Source: Planctomycetaceae bacterium (GTDB lineage: Bacteria; Planctomycetota; Planctomycetia; Pirellulales; Thermoguttaceae). From it: a stretch of DNA of 33,789 bases. Positions 1-9,389 of the stretch are shown one piece after another. The stretch is taken from contig PWXP01000566.1 of the NCBI GenBank assembly GCA_003561895.1, positions 1-33,789 of the forward strand, read 5' to 3'. Each line of letters begins with the position of its first letter. Positions within the stretch are counted from its first letter, which is position 1. The position numbers and the translations under genes were made by a program. A model generated the notes under the pieces. It was not told where the DNA came from. It saw only the letters and a program-made list of their open reading frames with translations, and did no database searches.

Positions 1-553
1 GCAACGCATCACGGTCGGCGCCTTCCCCGCGGGCGCTCTGGAACAACTCCTGCATTTGCGTTCGCACGCCTTCGGCAATCTCGGCCAGTTTGGCTTTCTG
101 ATCGTCCGAAAGCTTCAGCAACTGCTGGACTCCTTCCTGACGAAGGACGCCAATGCCTTGCTGCTGCGCCCGGATTTGCGCCAAGCGTTCCATTTGCTCG
201 GGCTCGAGGATCTTCGCCAATTCCTCACGGGCCTTGGCGGCGCGTTCCGCGCCCTGCTCGCGCAGGCGCTCCATGGCTGCGCGTCGTTCCTCCGGCGACG
301 CGTCGCGCAGGTTCTGCCACTGGCCTCGCAGGCCTTCCCGCTGCGCGGTGCGCCACTCTTCAAGGGCCTGCTTCTGCTCGGCCGTGAGCTTGATCTCCTC
401 CTGGACCTGCGGCGAACGCAGCAGGGCGACGTTGTCCAACCCGCCCATCATGCCACCCATCCCGGGGCCCCTGCGTGGCCCCGGCTGGGCCAGGGCGACG
501 CTGGCCGCGACCAACGTCAGGCAAACGAGACCGACTACACACGAACCTCTCAT
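1..553 (-). CDS. Secreted Spy/LTXXQ-like hypothetical protein (3' end beyond window)
   Basis: Open minus frame from ATG (cat 551-553) to the window edge: MRGSCVVGLVCLTLVAASVALAQPGPRRGPGMGGMMGGLDNVALLRSPQVQEEIKLTAEQKQALEEWRTAQREGLRGQWQNLRDASPEERRAAMERLRE... Signal peptide plus LTxEQ-type helical repeats. Not in the ORF track because it runs off the edge. Confidence 0.75.
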   Translation of the reverse strand, partial: MRGSCVVGLVCLTLVAASVALAQPGPRRGPGMGGMMGGLDNVALLRSPQVQEEIKLTAEQKQALEEWRTAQREGLRGQWQNLRDASPEERRAAMERLREQGAERAAKAREELAKILEPEQMERLAQIRAQQQGIGVLRQEGVQQLLKLSDDQKAKLAEIAEGVRTQMQELFQSARGEGADRDAL

Positions 554-872
554 AACACTACTCCTCCGAAAAAGTACACGGAACGTAACGGAAACTCTGG
601 TTTTCACGCGGAAGTGCGCGGTTGCGACATGTTGGCGGCGGCTTCACCCCCCGCGCGGGAGCCAGCTACTCTTCGTCGCTGCCTCGCGCCGCCAGCCTCC
701 GCCAAACATCGGGGTCAACCAGTATGGAACCCCGCCGAAAGTCAAGAGTTCCGAGCGAAGAGAAACTTTTCAGGAGGGCCGGGGTTTGTTTATAATATAT
801 GCGTATAGGGTGCGCGCTCGCGCGCATCCGGTGAGGGAACGGGGACTCACCGAGGTACCGGGAGTTGGAAAA

Positions 873-929
873 CGTGGGATAGGCTTCCAGCCTGTCTTTT
901 CCGGCGAAAGGCTGGAAGCCTATCCCACG
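873..929. repeat. Intergenic hairpin repeat, copy 1 (CGTGGGATAGGCTTCCAGCCTGTC...AGGCTGGAAGCCTATCCCACG)
   Basis: Near-perfect inverted repeat; a related copy lies at 19994-20055. Confidence 0.8.
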
Positions 930-1007
930 CAATTCGGTAGGTTATTGGGTTACGACGGCTAAGGGTATAAATCGTAAAGAAAGCACGTCTTCCGACAGCG
1001 ACACGAC

Positions 1008-2204
1008 TTACCACGAGCCGAGCGCTTCGCCGCTGTTGCGCGAGCCGAGCGCGCGCCAGGTGTCAAGGTCGATCGTCTCGCTGACGAAGTGAACCGAGCC
1101 GTCCACCAAGGCCACGTTCACGCCGCCGGGATGGCGGCTGCGGGCCGTCTGCCAGAGCGACCGCAAGGGCGACCATTTCGCGCAGTCGGGCACGGGCGAG
1201 TTCGGGCCGTGCCAGTGGTAATAGGCCCGGTAGAGCACGAATCCGTCGAACCAACGCCCCGTGCGCCGCGGCTGGGAAGCGACCGGCTGCCCGAAACGCG
1301 TGCACCACTCCACGCTAAGCGTGGGGTCCCCGCCGCTGCGCGCGCCCACAATAACGTGGTTCTTGTTTTGCTCGGTCAGGGTGACGGAGGAGGACGCCAT
1401 GTGCGCATCGGGCAACAGGCTTTCGGAAAACGCCGCCGTATTGCTGGTTCCGTCGGTCACGTCGGCGAAGCGGATGCCATTTCGGTTGTTGAACAACCCG
1501 TCGGTGTCGAACACCGCTGTTCCCGTGGCGGTCGGCGCGCCGCGTCCCCAGCAAGTCATATAGTTGCTACCGGCGAACTCCAGCTCCGAGTCCGGCGGCA
1601 CGCTCTTTTCCCCCCGGTCGCTGGGACAGTAGAAGAATGGAATCTCCTGGGTCAACGCCTCGTGGTTGCTCGGATGCACCCCGTACCCGGGCCCCCTGTA
1701 CACCCCGGTATGTCCATACAAGGGAACCTGAAGATTCAGCGACTCGTACAGGTTGAACTGCTCCATGTACGGCGTGAGCATTGCCAGGGGACCCCAGCGG
1801 TACTGCCAAGCGGGAATATCCTCGTACCCCGAGCAGGTTTTCGATGGCGACCCGACGGGAAATCGCTTGTGACTGCCGTGGAAATTGTGCAAGGCCAGGC
1901 CGATTTGCTTGAGATTGTTCGTGCAGCTCATCCGCCGGGCCGCTTCCCGGGCGGCCTGCACGGCAGGAAGGAGCAAGGCGATAAGGATGCCAATGATGGC
2001 GATGACCACCAGCAGCTCAACCAGGGTAAAAGCTGCGCAACGGCGCGGCGGCGAGCGGTGGCCGGGTAGCGCCGGTCTCGCCGCATTACGGCAAAGGGGC
2101 GGTTTCTTGGACGTGCCGGTGCGGGTGGACGGCAGGATGGCCGTGCAAGCGTGGGCGCTCGTGGCCCTGAACGTCGGGTTGGCTGGGTCGATGGTCATGT
2201 GCAT
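1008..2204 (-). CDS. DUF1559 domain protein with prepilin-type N-terminal cleavage/methylation motif
   Basis: FTLVELLVVIAIIGILIALLLPAVQAAREAARRMSCTNNLKQIGLALHNF and C-terminal HPGGVNVALVDGSVHFVSETID are typical of this planctomycete family. Start codon uncertain. Confidence 0.93.
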   Translation of the reverse strand: MHMTIDPANPTFRATSAHACTAILPSTRTGTSKKPPLCRNAARPALPGHRSPPRRCAAFTLVELLVVIAIIGILIALLLPAVQAAREAARRMSCTNNLKQIGLALHNFHGSHKRFPVGSPSKTCSGYEDIPAWQYRWGPLAMLTPYMEQFNLYESLNLQVPLYGHTGVYRGPGYGVHPSNHEALTQEIPFFYCPSDRGEKSVPPDSELEFAGSNYMTCWGRGAPTATGTAVFDTDGLFNNRNGIRFADVTDGTSNTAAFSESLLPDAHMASSSVTLTEQNKNHVIVGARSGGDPTLSVEWCTRFGQPVASQPRRTGRWFDGFVLYRAYYHWHGPNSPVPDCAKWSPLRSLWQTARSRHPGGVNVALVDGSVHFVSETIDLDTWRALGSRNSGEALGSW

Positions 2205-2481
2205 GGTGGGATGGTTAGGCCGTTCCGAGTCCGTGGCGTGCCATCGCGCGCCGCGTCTGGCAGGCGCCTTCGGTCGTTGGCTGCCGCGGGGGGTTACCGA
2301 GGGGGGATGTTACGAATCGCCGTTTCGTATTACTGTCATTCTACCGAACCGACAACAGAAGGCAAGGGCTAAGCGGCCCGTTTGCTCGCCAGAGCGGCGC
2401 GCACCGCACTGCACCCCAGGAGAGGGGGCGTCTGTAATGCCACGGCAGGACCGGACCCGACTACACGTGAGGCTAGATAGG

Positions 2482-2609
2482 GGGACGAGGGGTGCGAGTC
2501 CCACCATCATCCCGTTCTCCGGCCTACACCTATCTTTCGGCGCCGGCCCGGGTTTGGGGGAAAATAGTCAGGTGTTCAGTTCGTTGGTGGGACTCGCACC
2601 ACTCGTCCC
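2482..2609. repeat. Inverted repeat pair, 25-bp arms (2482-2506 and 2585-2609), 78-bp spacer
   Basis: gggacgaggggtgcgagtcccacca versus reverse complement of tggtgggactcgcaccactcgtccc, one mismatch. Confidence 0.8.
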
Positions 2610-2652
2610 ACCCTACTTGGAGCATCGAGTCGAGGAGATGGGCGTGCCGCGT

Positions 2653-3909
2653 TTACCTCCGCCGGCGGTATCGCACCATGCCCGTCTCGTCGATAAACAG
2701 TTTCGCCTCGTCGTAAACCCACATTTCCCAGCGGATCTCCCTCCGGCTGCGGTCGCGTCCGACGGGCAGTTCGCCGCGGAGGTCGAACACCCGGTCGGGA
2801 TCGCCGAACTGGCGGCGAATATCGGTGGCGGGAATCGGCCTGGAGGACGTGAAAGTTACCGGCCGCGCCTCGCCCAGGGCCACGCGAATGGCCGGCGGAA
2901 CCTTGGCGTCGGGATCAGGAGTCAACAGCGCCGTTAGCTCGTCGTCGCCGCCGCGCTGAGCGGACGGTGGCGGCTCCCGCGGCGGCGGTTCGGCCGGCTG
3001 CTGCGGCATCGGCCTGGCAGAGGGGTCGGGCGGCTCGGCCCCGGGGGCGGCCCCAGCCGGCTCTCCCGGACCTTCCGGTTCCGGCACCGGCTCCCCCCCG
3101 AACGGTTCGCGCTCTGCCGGCTGAAGCCGGCGCGCCTCGGGGGCCGGTGCGGGCCGCTTTCGCGGATCGCCCACCGGAGCGCTCAGTTCAATACTCACTT
3201 CCTTCGCCCGAATGGCGTTCGGACCGATCTGAGGGCCCTTGGCCGAAACGTGATCGCCCGGTCGGGCCCCGCTGTAGTCGGAAGTCTCGAGTGCGATAGT
3301 AGGCAATTCGGTCAATTCCACCCGCAACGGGCCCTTGAACAGGGGGTGGGGCACTTCGAGCGACAGAAAGTTCCCTCGATAGTTGCGGACCCGGCCGCGA
3401 AGCTCCAGCATCACCTCCTCGGCCCCCTCTGGTATGGGGTTTTCGGGGGCGAGCATCGGCATGCCTACCGCGGGATCGTGCTTTCGTTCGCCCGGCGCCG
3501 GCGGCTCGTACTGACCCCGGCGAAATGCCCCCCGCCTCCGCCCGGGCCGATTGGCCACCTCGCTCAGGGTCAATTGGTGTACCGGGTCGCGCACCTGTCC
3601 CCGCCGGTTGACCGTCGCCAGGAGGCGGACAAACGCGCCGCGTTGCAGCAGGTCGGGCTGGGCCGTGCCGGTAACCTCGATGTCCGCGTCCGGGGGAACC
3701 ACGAGCGTCCAGGTTTCATTGGCAGGAGTTTTCAGCGCAATTCTGCCGGGCCCTACGGCCTCGACGGCGCCGGATATGCTGAGGTCGCCCTCCTGAGCGA
3801 AGGCGGCGGCGGCCAGGACCGTCACGACCCCTGCCGAGAGCACCCACCGGCAAAGCCTCGCCGCGCCGGTTGTCCTTCGGCGCCCACCGGACACAAACGC
3901 AGTCATCAT
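2653..3909 (-). CDS. Secreted multi-domain protein: signal peptide, two beta-rich modules, Pro-rich linker, BamE/SmpA-like C-terminal segment
   Basis: C-terminal part of the 1437-aa ORF; start at MMTAFVSGGRRR... follows purine-rich gaggggga. Signal peptide ...VVTVLAAAAFAQEGD. Upstream part of that ORF is antisense to panB and the DUF255 gene. Confidence 0.7.
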   Translation of the reverse strand: MMTAFVSGGRRRTTGAARLCRWVLSAGVVTVLAAAAFAQEGDLSISGAVEAVGPGRIALKTPANETWTLVVPPDADIEVTGTAQPDLLQRGAFVRLLATVNRRGQVRDPVHQLTLSEVANRPGRRRGAFRRGQYEPPAPGERKHDPAVGMPMLAPENPIPEGAEEVMLELRGRVRNYRGNFLSLEVPHPLFKGPLRVELTELPTIALETSDYSGARPGDHVSAKGPQIGPNAIRAKEVSIELSAPVGDPRKRPAPAPEARRLQPAEREPFGGEPVPEPEGPGEPAGAAPGAEPPDPSARPMPQQPAEPPPREPPPSAQRGGDDELTALLTPDPDAKVPPAIRVALGEARPVTFTSSRPIPATDIRRQFGDPDRVFDLRGELPVGRDRSRREIRWEMWVYDEAKLFIDETGMVRYRRRR

Positions 3910-4200
3910 TTCCCCCTCATGCATCGGACCCGAAGCCCCAAGCTCCACACTTTCATGATAGCCGACAATTGCCGCCGTAGCTACCGCTGGGAGGCAGCCT
4001 TTCACGGGGGCAACTGGCCCTGGAGCCGCGCAAACCGTAGAATAAGGCGCGGTATTGGAGGGCAGGGCCGTGCGTACCGGCGCATCGACCCTGCCTCCCT
4101 CATCGGCTGTAATGTTTACCGCGGCTGAGACGGTTCGCCCCACCGTTGTCGGCGCGAGGCGAGCGGTTCCATGCCGCCCCCCTACCACACTGGAGACACG

Positions 4201-5001
4201 ATGCCCCGCGACCCACACCAGCTTACCGTTCCCGAGTTCGTGGCCAGGAAGGCCGACGGCCGGAAGCTTACCGTTCTGACGGCCTACGATTACCCGACCG
4301 CCCGTATGTTGGACAGCACCGGCATCGAGGGCATTCTCGTGGGCGACAGTCTGTCGATGGTCGTTCAGGGGCACGCCAACACCCTGCCGGTGACCTTGGA
4401 GGAGATGATCTATCATGCCGAGATGGTGGGCCGGGCCGTCCGGCACGCCCTGGTGATCGTCGACATGCCGTTCCCGAGCTTCCATTTGGGCACGCATCGG
4501 GCGATCGACAGCGCGGGCCGCATCCTGAAGGAAACCCGGTGCCAGGCCGTGAAGCTCGAAGGCGGCGTCGAGCAGGCCGAAACCATCGCGGCGCTGGTGG
4601 CCGCCGGCATCCCGGTGATGGCGCACGTGGGACTGCGGCCGCAGAGCATCCATCAGTTGGGCGGCTACCGCGTGCAGCGCGACGAGAAACAGCTTTTGGC
4701 CGACGCCCGGGCAGCCGAGCAAGCCGGCGCGTTTTCCATCGTGTTGGAGTGCATTCCCACCGGCATCGCCGGGCGCATCAGCGGCGAGCTGCACATTCCA
4801 ACCATCGGTATCGGAGCCGGGCGGGATTGCGACGGCCAGGTCTTGGTGATCCACGATTTGCTCGGGCTTCACGACGGCCGTGTGCCGAGGCATGTGCGGG
4901 CCTACGCCGACTTGCGAAGCGAGGCGTGCCGAGCAATTACCCGATTCCGCGACGACGTGCGCCAGGGAGAGTTTCCCGGCGCCGAACAAGCCTTCCAGTA
5001 G
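4201..5001 (+). CDS. panB: 3-methyl-2-oxobutanoate hydroxymethyltransferase
   Basis: MPRDPHQLTVPEFVARKADGRKLTVLTAYDYPTARMLDSTGIEGILVGDSLSMVVQGHANTLPVTLEEMIYH...VKLEGG...MAHVGLRPQS matches PanB. ORF open from 4171. Confidence 0.96.
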   Translation: MPRDPHQLTVPEFVARKADGRKLTVLTAYDYPTARMLDSTGIEGILVGDSLSMVVQGHANTLPVTLEEMIYHAEMVGRAVRHALVIVDMPFPSFHLGTHRAIDSAGRILKETRCQAVKLEGGVEQAETIAALVAAGIPVMAHVGLRPQSIHQLGGYRVQRDEKQLLADARAAEQAGAFSIVLECIPTGIAGRISGELHIPTIGIGAGRDCDGQVLVIHDLLGLHDGRVPRHVRAYADLRSEACRAITRFRDDVRQGEFPGAEQAFQ

Positions 5002-5034
5002 CCCCCACCACTCACGGCAACGGAGCGGTACACG

Positions 5035-6837
5035 ATGCCAAACCGACTGCATGCGTCCCTGAGTCCCTATCTTCTGCAACATGCCGAGAACCCGGTCGAC
5101 TGGTATCCGTGGTGCGAGAAAGCTCGGCAGAAGGCGGCAGAGGAAGACAAGCCGATTTTTTTGTCGATCGGCTATTCGGCGTGCCACTGGTGCCACGTCA
5201 TGGCGCACGAGAGTTTCGAGGACGACGGCCTTGCCCGACTGCTTGCCGAGCACTTCGTCAGTGTCAAGGTCGATCGGGAGGAACGGCCGGACCTCGACCA
5301 GCTTTACATGGACGCCGTGCAGATGATGGGGGGGCAGGGAGGCTGGCCGCTTTCGGTATTCCTGGCGCCGGATGGACGGCCTTTTTTCGGCGGCACCTAT
5401 TGGCCCTACCCGGCGCGCGGCGGCATGCCCGGCTTCGATCAGGTGCTCGCGGCGATCGCCGGCGCCTGGCGGGATCGGCGGCAGGAGCTTCTCGAGCAGG
5501 CCGAGAAGGTAACCCGCTTCCTGGTCGAGGCAAACCGGGGCGCCGGCGAAGGGGCGATGCCCGGCCCGGAAACGCTGGCAGCGGCCGAGGCGGCGCTGCG
5601 GCAGGCGTTCGACGCCGAGTTCGGCGGCTTTGGCCCGGCGCCGAAGTTCCCGCAGCCCACCAGCCTGCGGTTGCTGCTCCGCCGCTGGCGGCATTCCGGC
5701 AACGACGACCTGTTGCGGATGGTCGCGAAGACCCTCGAGTGCATGGCCGGCGGCGGCATCTACGACCACCTGGGCGGCGGGTTCCACCGTTACAGCGTCG
5801 ACCGCCGCTGGCTGGTGCCCCATTTCGAAAAGATGCTGTACGACAACGCCCAACTTGTCGCCTGTTACGTCGAGGCGTGGCAGGCCACCGGCCGCGACGA
5901 GTTCGCAGACGTTGCCCGCGAAACGCTCGACTACGTCCTCCGCGACATGGCCCACCCGGAGGGGGCCTTCTTCAGCAGCGAGGACGCCGACAGCGAGGGC
6001 CGGGAGGGAACCTTTTACCTGTGGAACCCCGGTGAGGTGCGGGCGGTACTCGGCGCCGGCCGCGCCGAGACCTTCTGCCACGTGTACGACGTGACGGAAT
6101 CCGGCAATTTCGAGGGGAAGAGTATCCTGAACCGCCCCCGCGCCCTGGCCGAACACGCCCAAGCGCTGGGCCGGACGGTTGAGGAACTCTCGGCCGGATT
6201 GGAAGCAAGCCGCGCGGCACTGCGGGCCGCGCGGGCGAAGCGCGTTCGACCCGGCCGCGATGACAAGGTGCTGCTCGGCTGGAATGCGATGATGGTCGAC
6301 GCCCTCGCCCGGGCCGGCGCGGCGCTGGGCCAGCCGCGCTACACGGAGGCCGGCGTTCGGGCCACCGAGTTCCTGCTGGGCCGGCTGCGGGATGAACGCG
6401 GCCGCCTGCTCCACTGCTGGCGGAACGGTCAGGCCCTGCACCCGGCCTTTCTGGACGACGTAGCCCTCCTGGCCGACGCGCTGACCACGCTCCACGAAAC
6501 GACCGGCAACGCCCACTGGCTCGACGCCGCCATGGGCCTGGCCGACGATCTGCTCGCCCGGTTCGCCGATGCCGAGGGCGGCGGCTTCTTTTACACGCCC
6601 GCCGATCACGAGCCGCTCATCGCCCGCAAAAAAGAATTCGTCGACGGCTCGACCCCGAGCGGCAATGGGCTGGCAGCGGCCGTTCTGGTGCGACTCGGCC
6701 ACACGTACGGCCGCGGCAACTTCATCGAGGGCGCCGCCTCGGCCTTGCGCGCCGGCGCCGACGTGCTCGACCGCGTGCCGAACGCGGCCGGCCAGTTGCT
6801 GATCGCGCTGCAGGCGTATCTCCAGCGGGAAGCCTGA
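5035..6837 (+). CDS. DUF255 thioredoxin-domain protein (YyaL/SPATA20 family)
   Basis: [30 protein letters not shown]...[20 protein letters not shown]...[23 protein letters not shown]; CxxC motif and six-hairpin-like C-terminus. Confidence 0.95.
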   Translation: MPNRLHASLSPYLLQHAENPVDWYPWCEKARQKAAEEDKPIFLSIGYSACHWCHVMAHESFEDDGLARLLAEHFVSVKVDREERPDLDQLYMDAVQMMGGQGGWPLSVFLAPDGRPFFGGTYWPYPARGGMPGFDQVLAAIAGAWRDRRQELLEQAEKVTRFLVEANRGAGEGAMPGPETLAAAEAALRQAFDAEFGGFGPAPKFPQPTSLRLLLRRWRHSGNDDLLRMVAKTLECMAGGGIYDHLGGGFHRYSVDRRWLVPHFEKMLYDNAQLVACYVEAWQATGRDEFADVARETLDYVLRDMAHPEGAFFSSEDADSEGREGTFYLWNPGEVRAVLGAGRAETFCHVYDVTESGNFEGKSILNRPRALAEHAQALGRTVEELSAGLEASRAALRAARAKRVRPGRDDKVLLGWNAMMVDALARAGAALGQPRYTEAGVRATEFLLGRLRDERGRLLHCWRNGQALHPAFLDDVALLADALTTLHETTGNAHWLDAAMGLADDLLARFADAEGGGFFYTPADHEPLIARKKEFVDGSTPSGNGLAAAVLVRLGHTYGRGNFIEGAASALRAGADVLDRVPNAAGQLLIALQAYLQREA

Positions 6838-6874
6838 AATCGAGGCACCACGGCCGAAGTGGCGCCCCGGAACA

Positions 6875-7891
6875 TCAGGCCGCCACCGCTTCGAACCGGC
6901 CGAACACCATGCGGCCGGCGCTGGTCTGCAGCACGCTGGTGACCGTAATGGCCACTTGCTTGCCAATGTGGTCGCGCCCCGCTTCGACCACCACCATGGT
7001 GCCGTCGTCGAGGTAGCCGATACCCTGCCCCGGCTCCTCGCCCGGTTTCACCACCTGCACTTCGATCCGCTCGCCGGGCAGAAAGACGGGCTTCAGCGCG
7101 TTGGCTAAGTCGTTGAGGTTCAGCACGGGCACGTCCTGCACGCGAGCGACCTTGTTCAGGTTGTAATCGTTGGTCAGGAGCCGGCCGCCCAGGTCCTTGG
7201 CCAGGATCACCAGTTTCATGTCGACCGGTTGTCCGACGAAGGCGGGCAATTCCTGGTCGTAGATTTCCAAATCGACGTTGGGATTGTTTCGCAGGCGGGC
7301 GAGGATGTCCAACCCGCGGCGGCCCCGGCTCCGCCGCAGACGGTCGGAGCTGTCGGCAATCGCCTGCATTTCGCCGATGACGAACTTCGGCATGACAAGC
7401 TGGCCGTCGAAGATGCCCGTCTCCACCACGTCGGCAATCCGCCCGTCAATGACGACGCTCGTATCGAGAATACACGGTTTCAGCCGTTTCACCTCCTTGG
7501 CAAACTCGACGTAGGGGATAATGAAGCGGAAGTCGTTTTTCGTCTGCAGCAGCAGGCTGATGCAGGCGTAACAGAACACCAAGCCGAGCGTCAGTTGCAC
7601 GTTGTCGCGGAGGGCGGAACTCATCGGCAGCGGGGTCAGTGCGATGCCCACGACGTAGGCGAGGAACAGCCCCACCACCATGCCGAAGTAGACGGCCGTG
7701 ATCGTCTGAAGCTCCTTGCGGCGGACGACGACGTCCAACCCAATGACGGCCATCGCCAGCAGGAGCATGCCGGCCAGCACGACAATGGCCATCCATTCGC
7801 TGTCTTCGGGCACGACGGGCGAGTTGATGATCGAGATCGCCAGCCCCGCCGCGACCAGCACGAACACGCATCGGAGAATAATCAGTATCAC
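6875..7891 (-). CDS. Membrane-anchored PIN-TRAM domain protein (YacL-like)
   Basis: N-terminal TM helices; PIN core CILDTSVVIDGRIADVVETGIFDGQLVMPKFVIGEMQAIADSSDRLRRSRGRRGLDIL; C-terminal TRAM-like IEVQVVKPGEEPGQGIGYLDDGTMVVVEAGRDHIGK. Confidence 0.93.
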   Translation of the reverse strand: MILIILRCVFVLVAAGLAISIINSPVVPEDSEWMAIVVLAGMLLLAMAVIGLDVVVRRKELQTITAVYFGMVVGLFLAYVVGIALTPLPMSSALRDNVQLTLGLVFCYACISLLLQTKNDFRFIIPYVEFAKEVKRLKPCILDTSVVIDGRIADVVETGIFDGQLVMPKFVIGEMQAIADSSDRLRRSRGRRGLDILARLRNNPNVDLEIYDQELPAFVGQPVDMKLVILAKDLGGRLLTNDYNLNKVARVQDVPVLNLNDLANALKPVFLPGERIEVQVVKPGEEPGQGIGYLDDGTMVVVEAGRDHIGKQVAITVTSVLQTSAGRMVFGRFEAVAA

Positions 7892-8116
7892 AGAGATTGT
7901 CCTTCAGGTGGAGTTCGTCCGGTACGGAAACCCGTTGACGTTGACAAAAGTCCATTGTAGGGGGTTCCTGGCGACGACGGTAGGGGCCCCCTACGGTGTT
8001 TTCTACTGGCCGCAGAGTTGCCGAACAGCACGCCACAGCCCATAATGGCCGTTATGCTGGCCTTCTACTTCATCGGGTTGGGGCATGGGAGTCAATGAGG
8101 CCAGCCGGGATGACGC

Positions 8117-9226
8117 TCACGGTGGGTTCGTCGATTCAGGTTCCAGGAAGTCCTCTTCTCGCTGCGTGCAGTACTCGATGATGCCCGAGATGGCGGTGAT
8201 GGGGAGGCCGCGCCAGAAGATATGCCACTTCCCGGCAACGTGGTGGCCGTCGGCATGCCTGTGGTACCACGAATTGAAGGGGTTGGCCGCGCCCGAGCGC
8301 CAGAACAGCGCGCGGTGGTGCCGGCAGACTTCGCGCCACAGCTCCAGGGCCAGGCCTTCGCCGCGCGCCTCGCGCCCGACGGCGAACTTGGAAAGAAAGT
8401 GACCGTCGGCGTGCTCCTCGAGCAACACCGCCCCCCGATAATCCTTTTCCAGATAGGCCAGGCTGATCCGGTCGAGACAAGCGGGGCTCTTCAGCCGTTT
8501 TCCGAAGCTCGTTTCGAGCAGTTCCGCTAGCCGGCCGCGGTCCACGCCGGCGAGCCCGGGAAAACGCAACACCTCCGTTCCCTTGCGGAACACCGTACCC
8601 GCCCCCTTCACGGTGAACACTTCCCGCAGCAGGTTGATCGGCGAGGTGACCGAAAGGTGGACGCCCGGCCGTGCGTCGAGCAGCTTTCGGGCGAGGGCGG
8701 GAAAGTCGTATTCGAGGGGTTCCACGTGCTGGAAGCCCTCCTTGTGGGTATAGACGTAGGACAGCGGCTCGCCCGAGACGCCCTTCAATCCGCCCGCCGC
8801 CCGGATGAAGTGGATGCGTCGGGCTACGGCGGGAACCAACTGTAGCAGGGCGTCGGCCAGGGGGACGTCCCCCTCCACCAACACCGGCACCCTCTCCGCC
8901 CCGCCCTCCGCGCGGATGAACGCGGCGGCATCGCCCGCCTGCAACGGCCGGAACACGAAGATCGGCTCGCCCGAAAGAAGCGATTGCATCCGTTCCGCTT
9001 CGCGACCGCCCAACAGCAGGGCCGGCGCCAGTTCCAGCCGGAGCAGGAATTGGAGATCGAACGCCAGCACTCCGGCTCCCCCCTCGATGCTGCCCAGGTC
9101 GGGGCACAACAGCGCGAAGCAGGCCGTATGCTCCGACTGGAACTTCTCGAGGTAGAATTCGTACTCGTCGCGCCGGCCGATCCCGTCAAGGAACAGCCGT
9201 AGGGTCTTGTTGAGCATCATCTTCAT
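8117..9226 (-). CDS. N-acetylglutamate synthase-like protein: amino-acid-kinase-like region plus NAGS-type NAT domain
   Basis: C-terminal YLEKDYRGAVLLEE...HFLSKFAVGREARGEGLALELWREVCRHHRALFWRSGAANPFNSWYHRHADGHHVAGKWHIFWRGL resembles the eukaryotic/NAGS-K NAT domain. Start among M codons at 9226/9220/9217. Confidence 0.8.
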   Translation of the reverse strand: MKMMLNKTLRLFLDGIGRRDEYEFYLEKFQSEHTACFALLCPDLGSIEGGAGVLAFDLQFLLRLELAPALLLGGREAERMQSLLSGEPIFVFRPLQAGDAAAFIRAEGGAERVPVLVEGDVPLADALLQLVPAVARRIHFIRAAGGLKGVSGEPLSYVYTHKEGFQHVEPLEYDFPALARKLLDARPGVHLSVTSPINLLREVFTVKGAGTVFRKGTEVLRFPGLAGVDRGRLAELLETSFGKRLKSPACLDRISLAYLEKDYRGAVLLEEHADGHFLSKFAVGREARGEGLALELWREVCRHHRALFWRSGAANPFNSWYHRHADGHHVAGKWHIFWRGLPITAISGIIEYCTQREEDFLEPESTNPP

Positions 9227-9389
9227 TTCTTGACTACCGTAGTTCGATATTATCGTATCAGCGGCCGGAAATCCAGGAGAGGGCGCCCCCCATCACGCCC
9301 CTCGTGTCGCCATCGCAAGCTGGTAAGCCGTCCAGATTCGTTGCGACGCCCGGCTCCCCACGTGATCCGCAGCACTCTACAATAGGGCC

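Noticed and set aside
3925-6966. N-terminal two-thirds of the 1437-aa minus ORF
   Set aside because: Antisense to panB and the DUF255 gene, both convincing; low-complexity translation typical of high-GC shadow ORFs.
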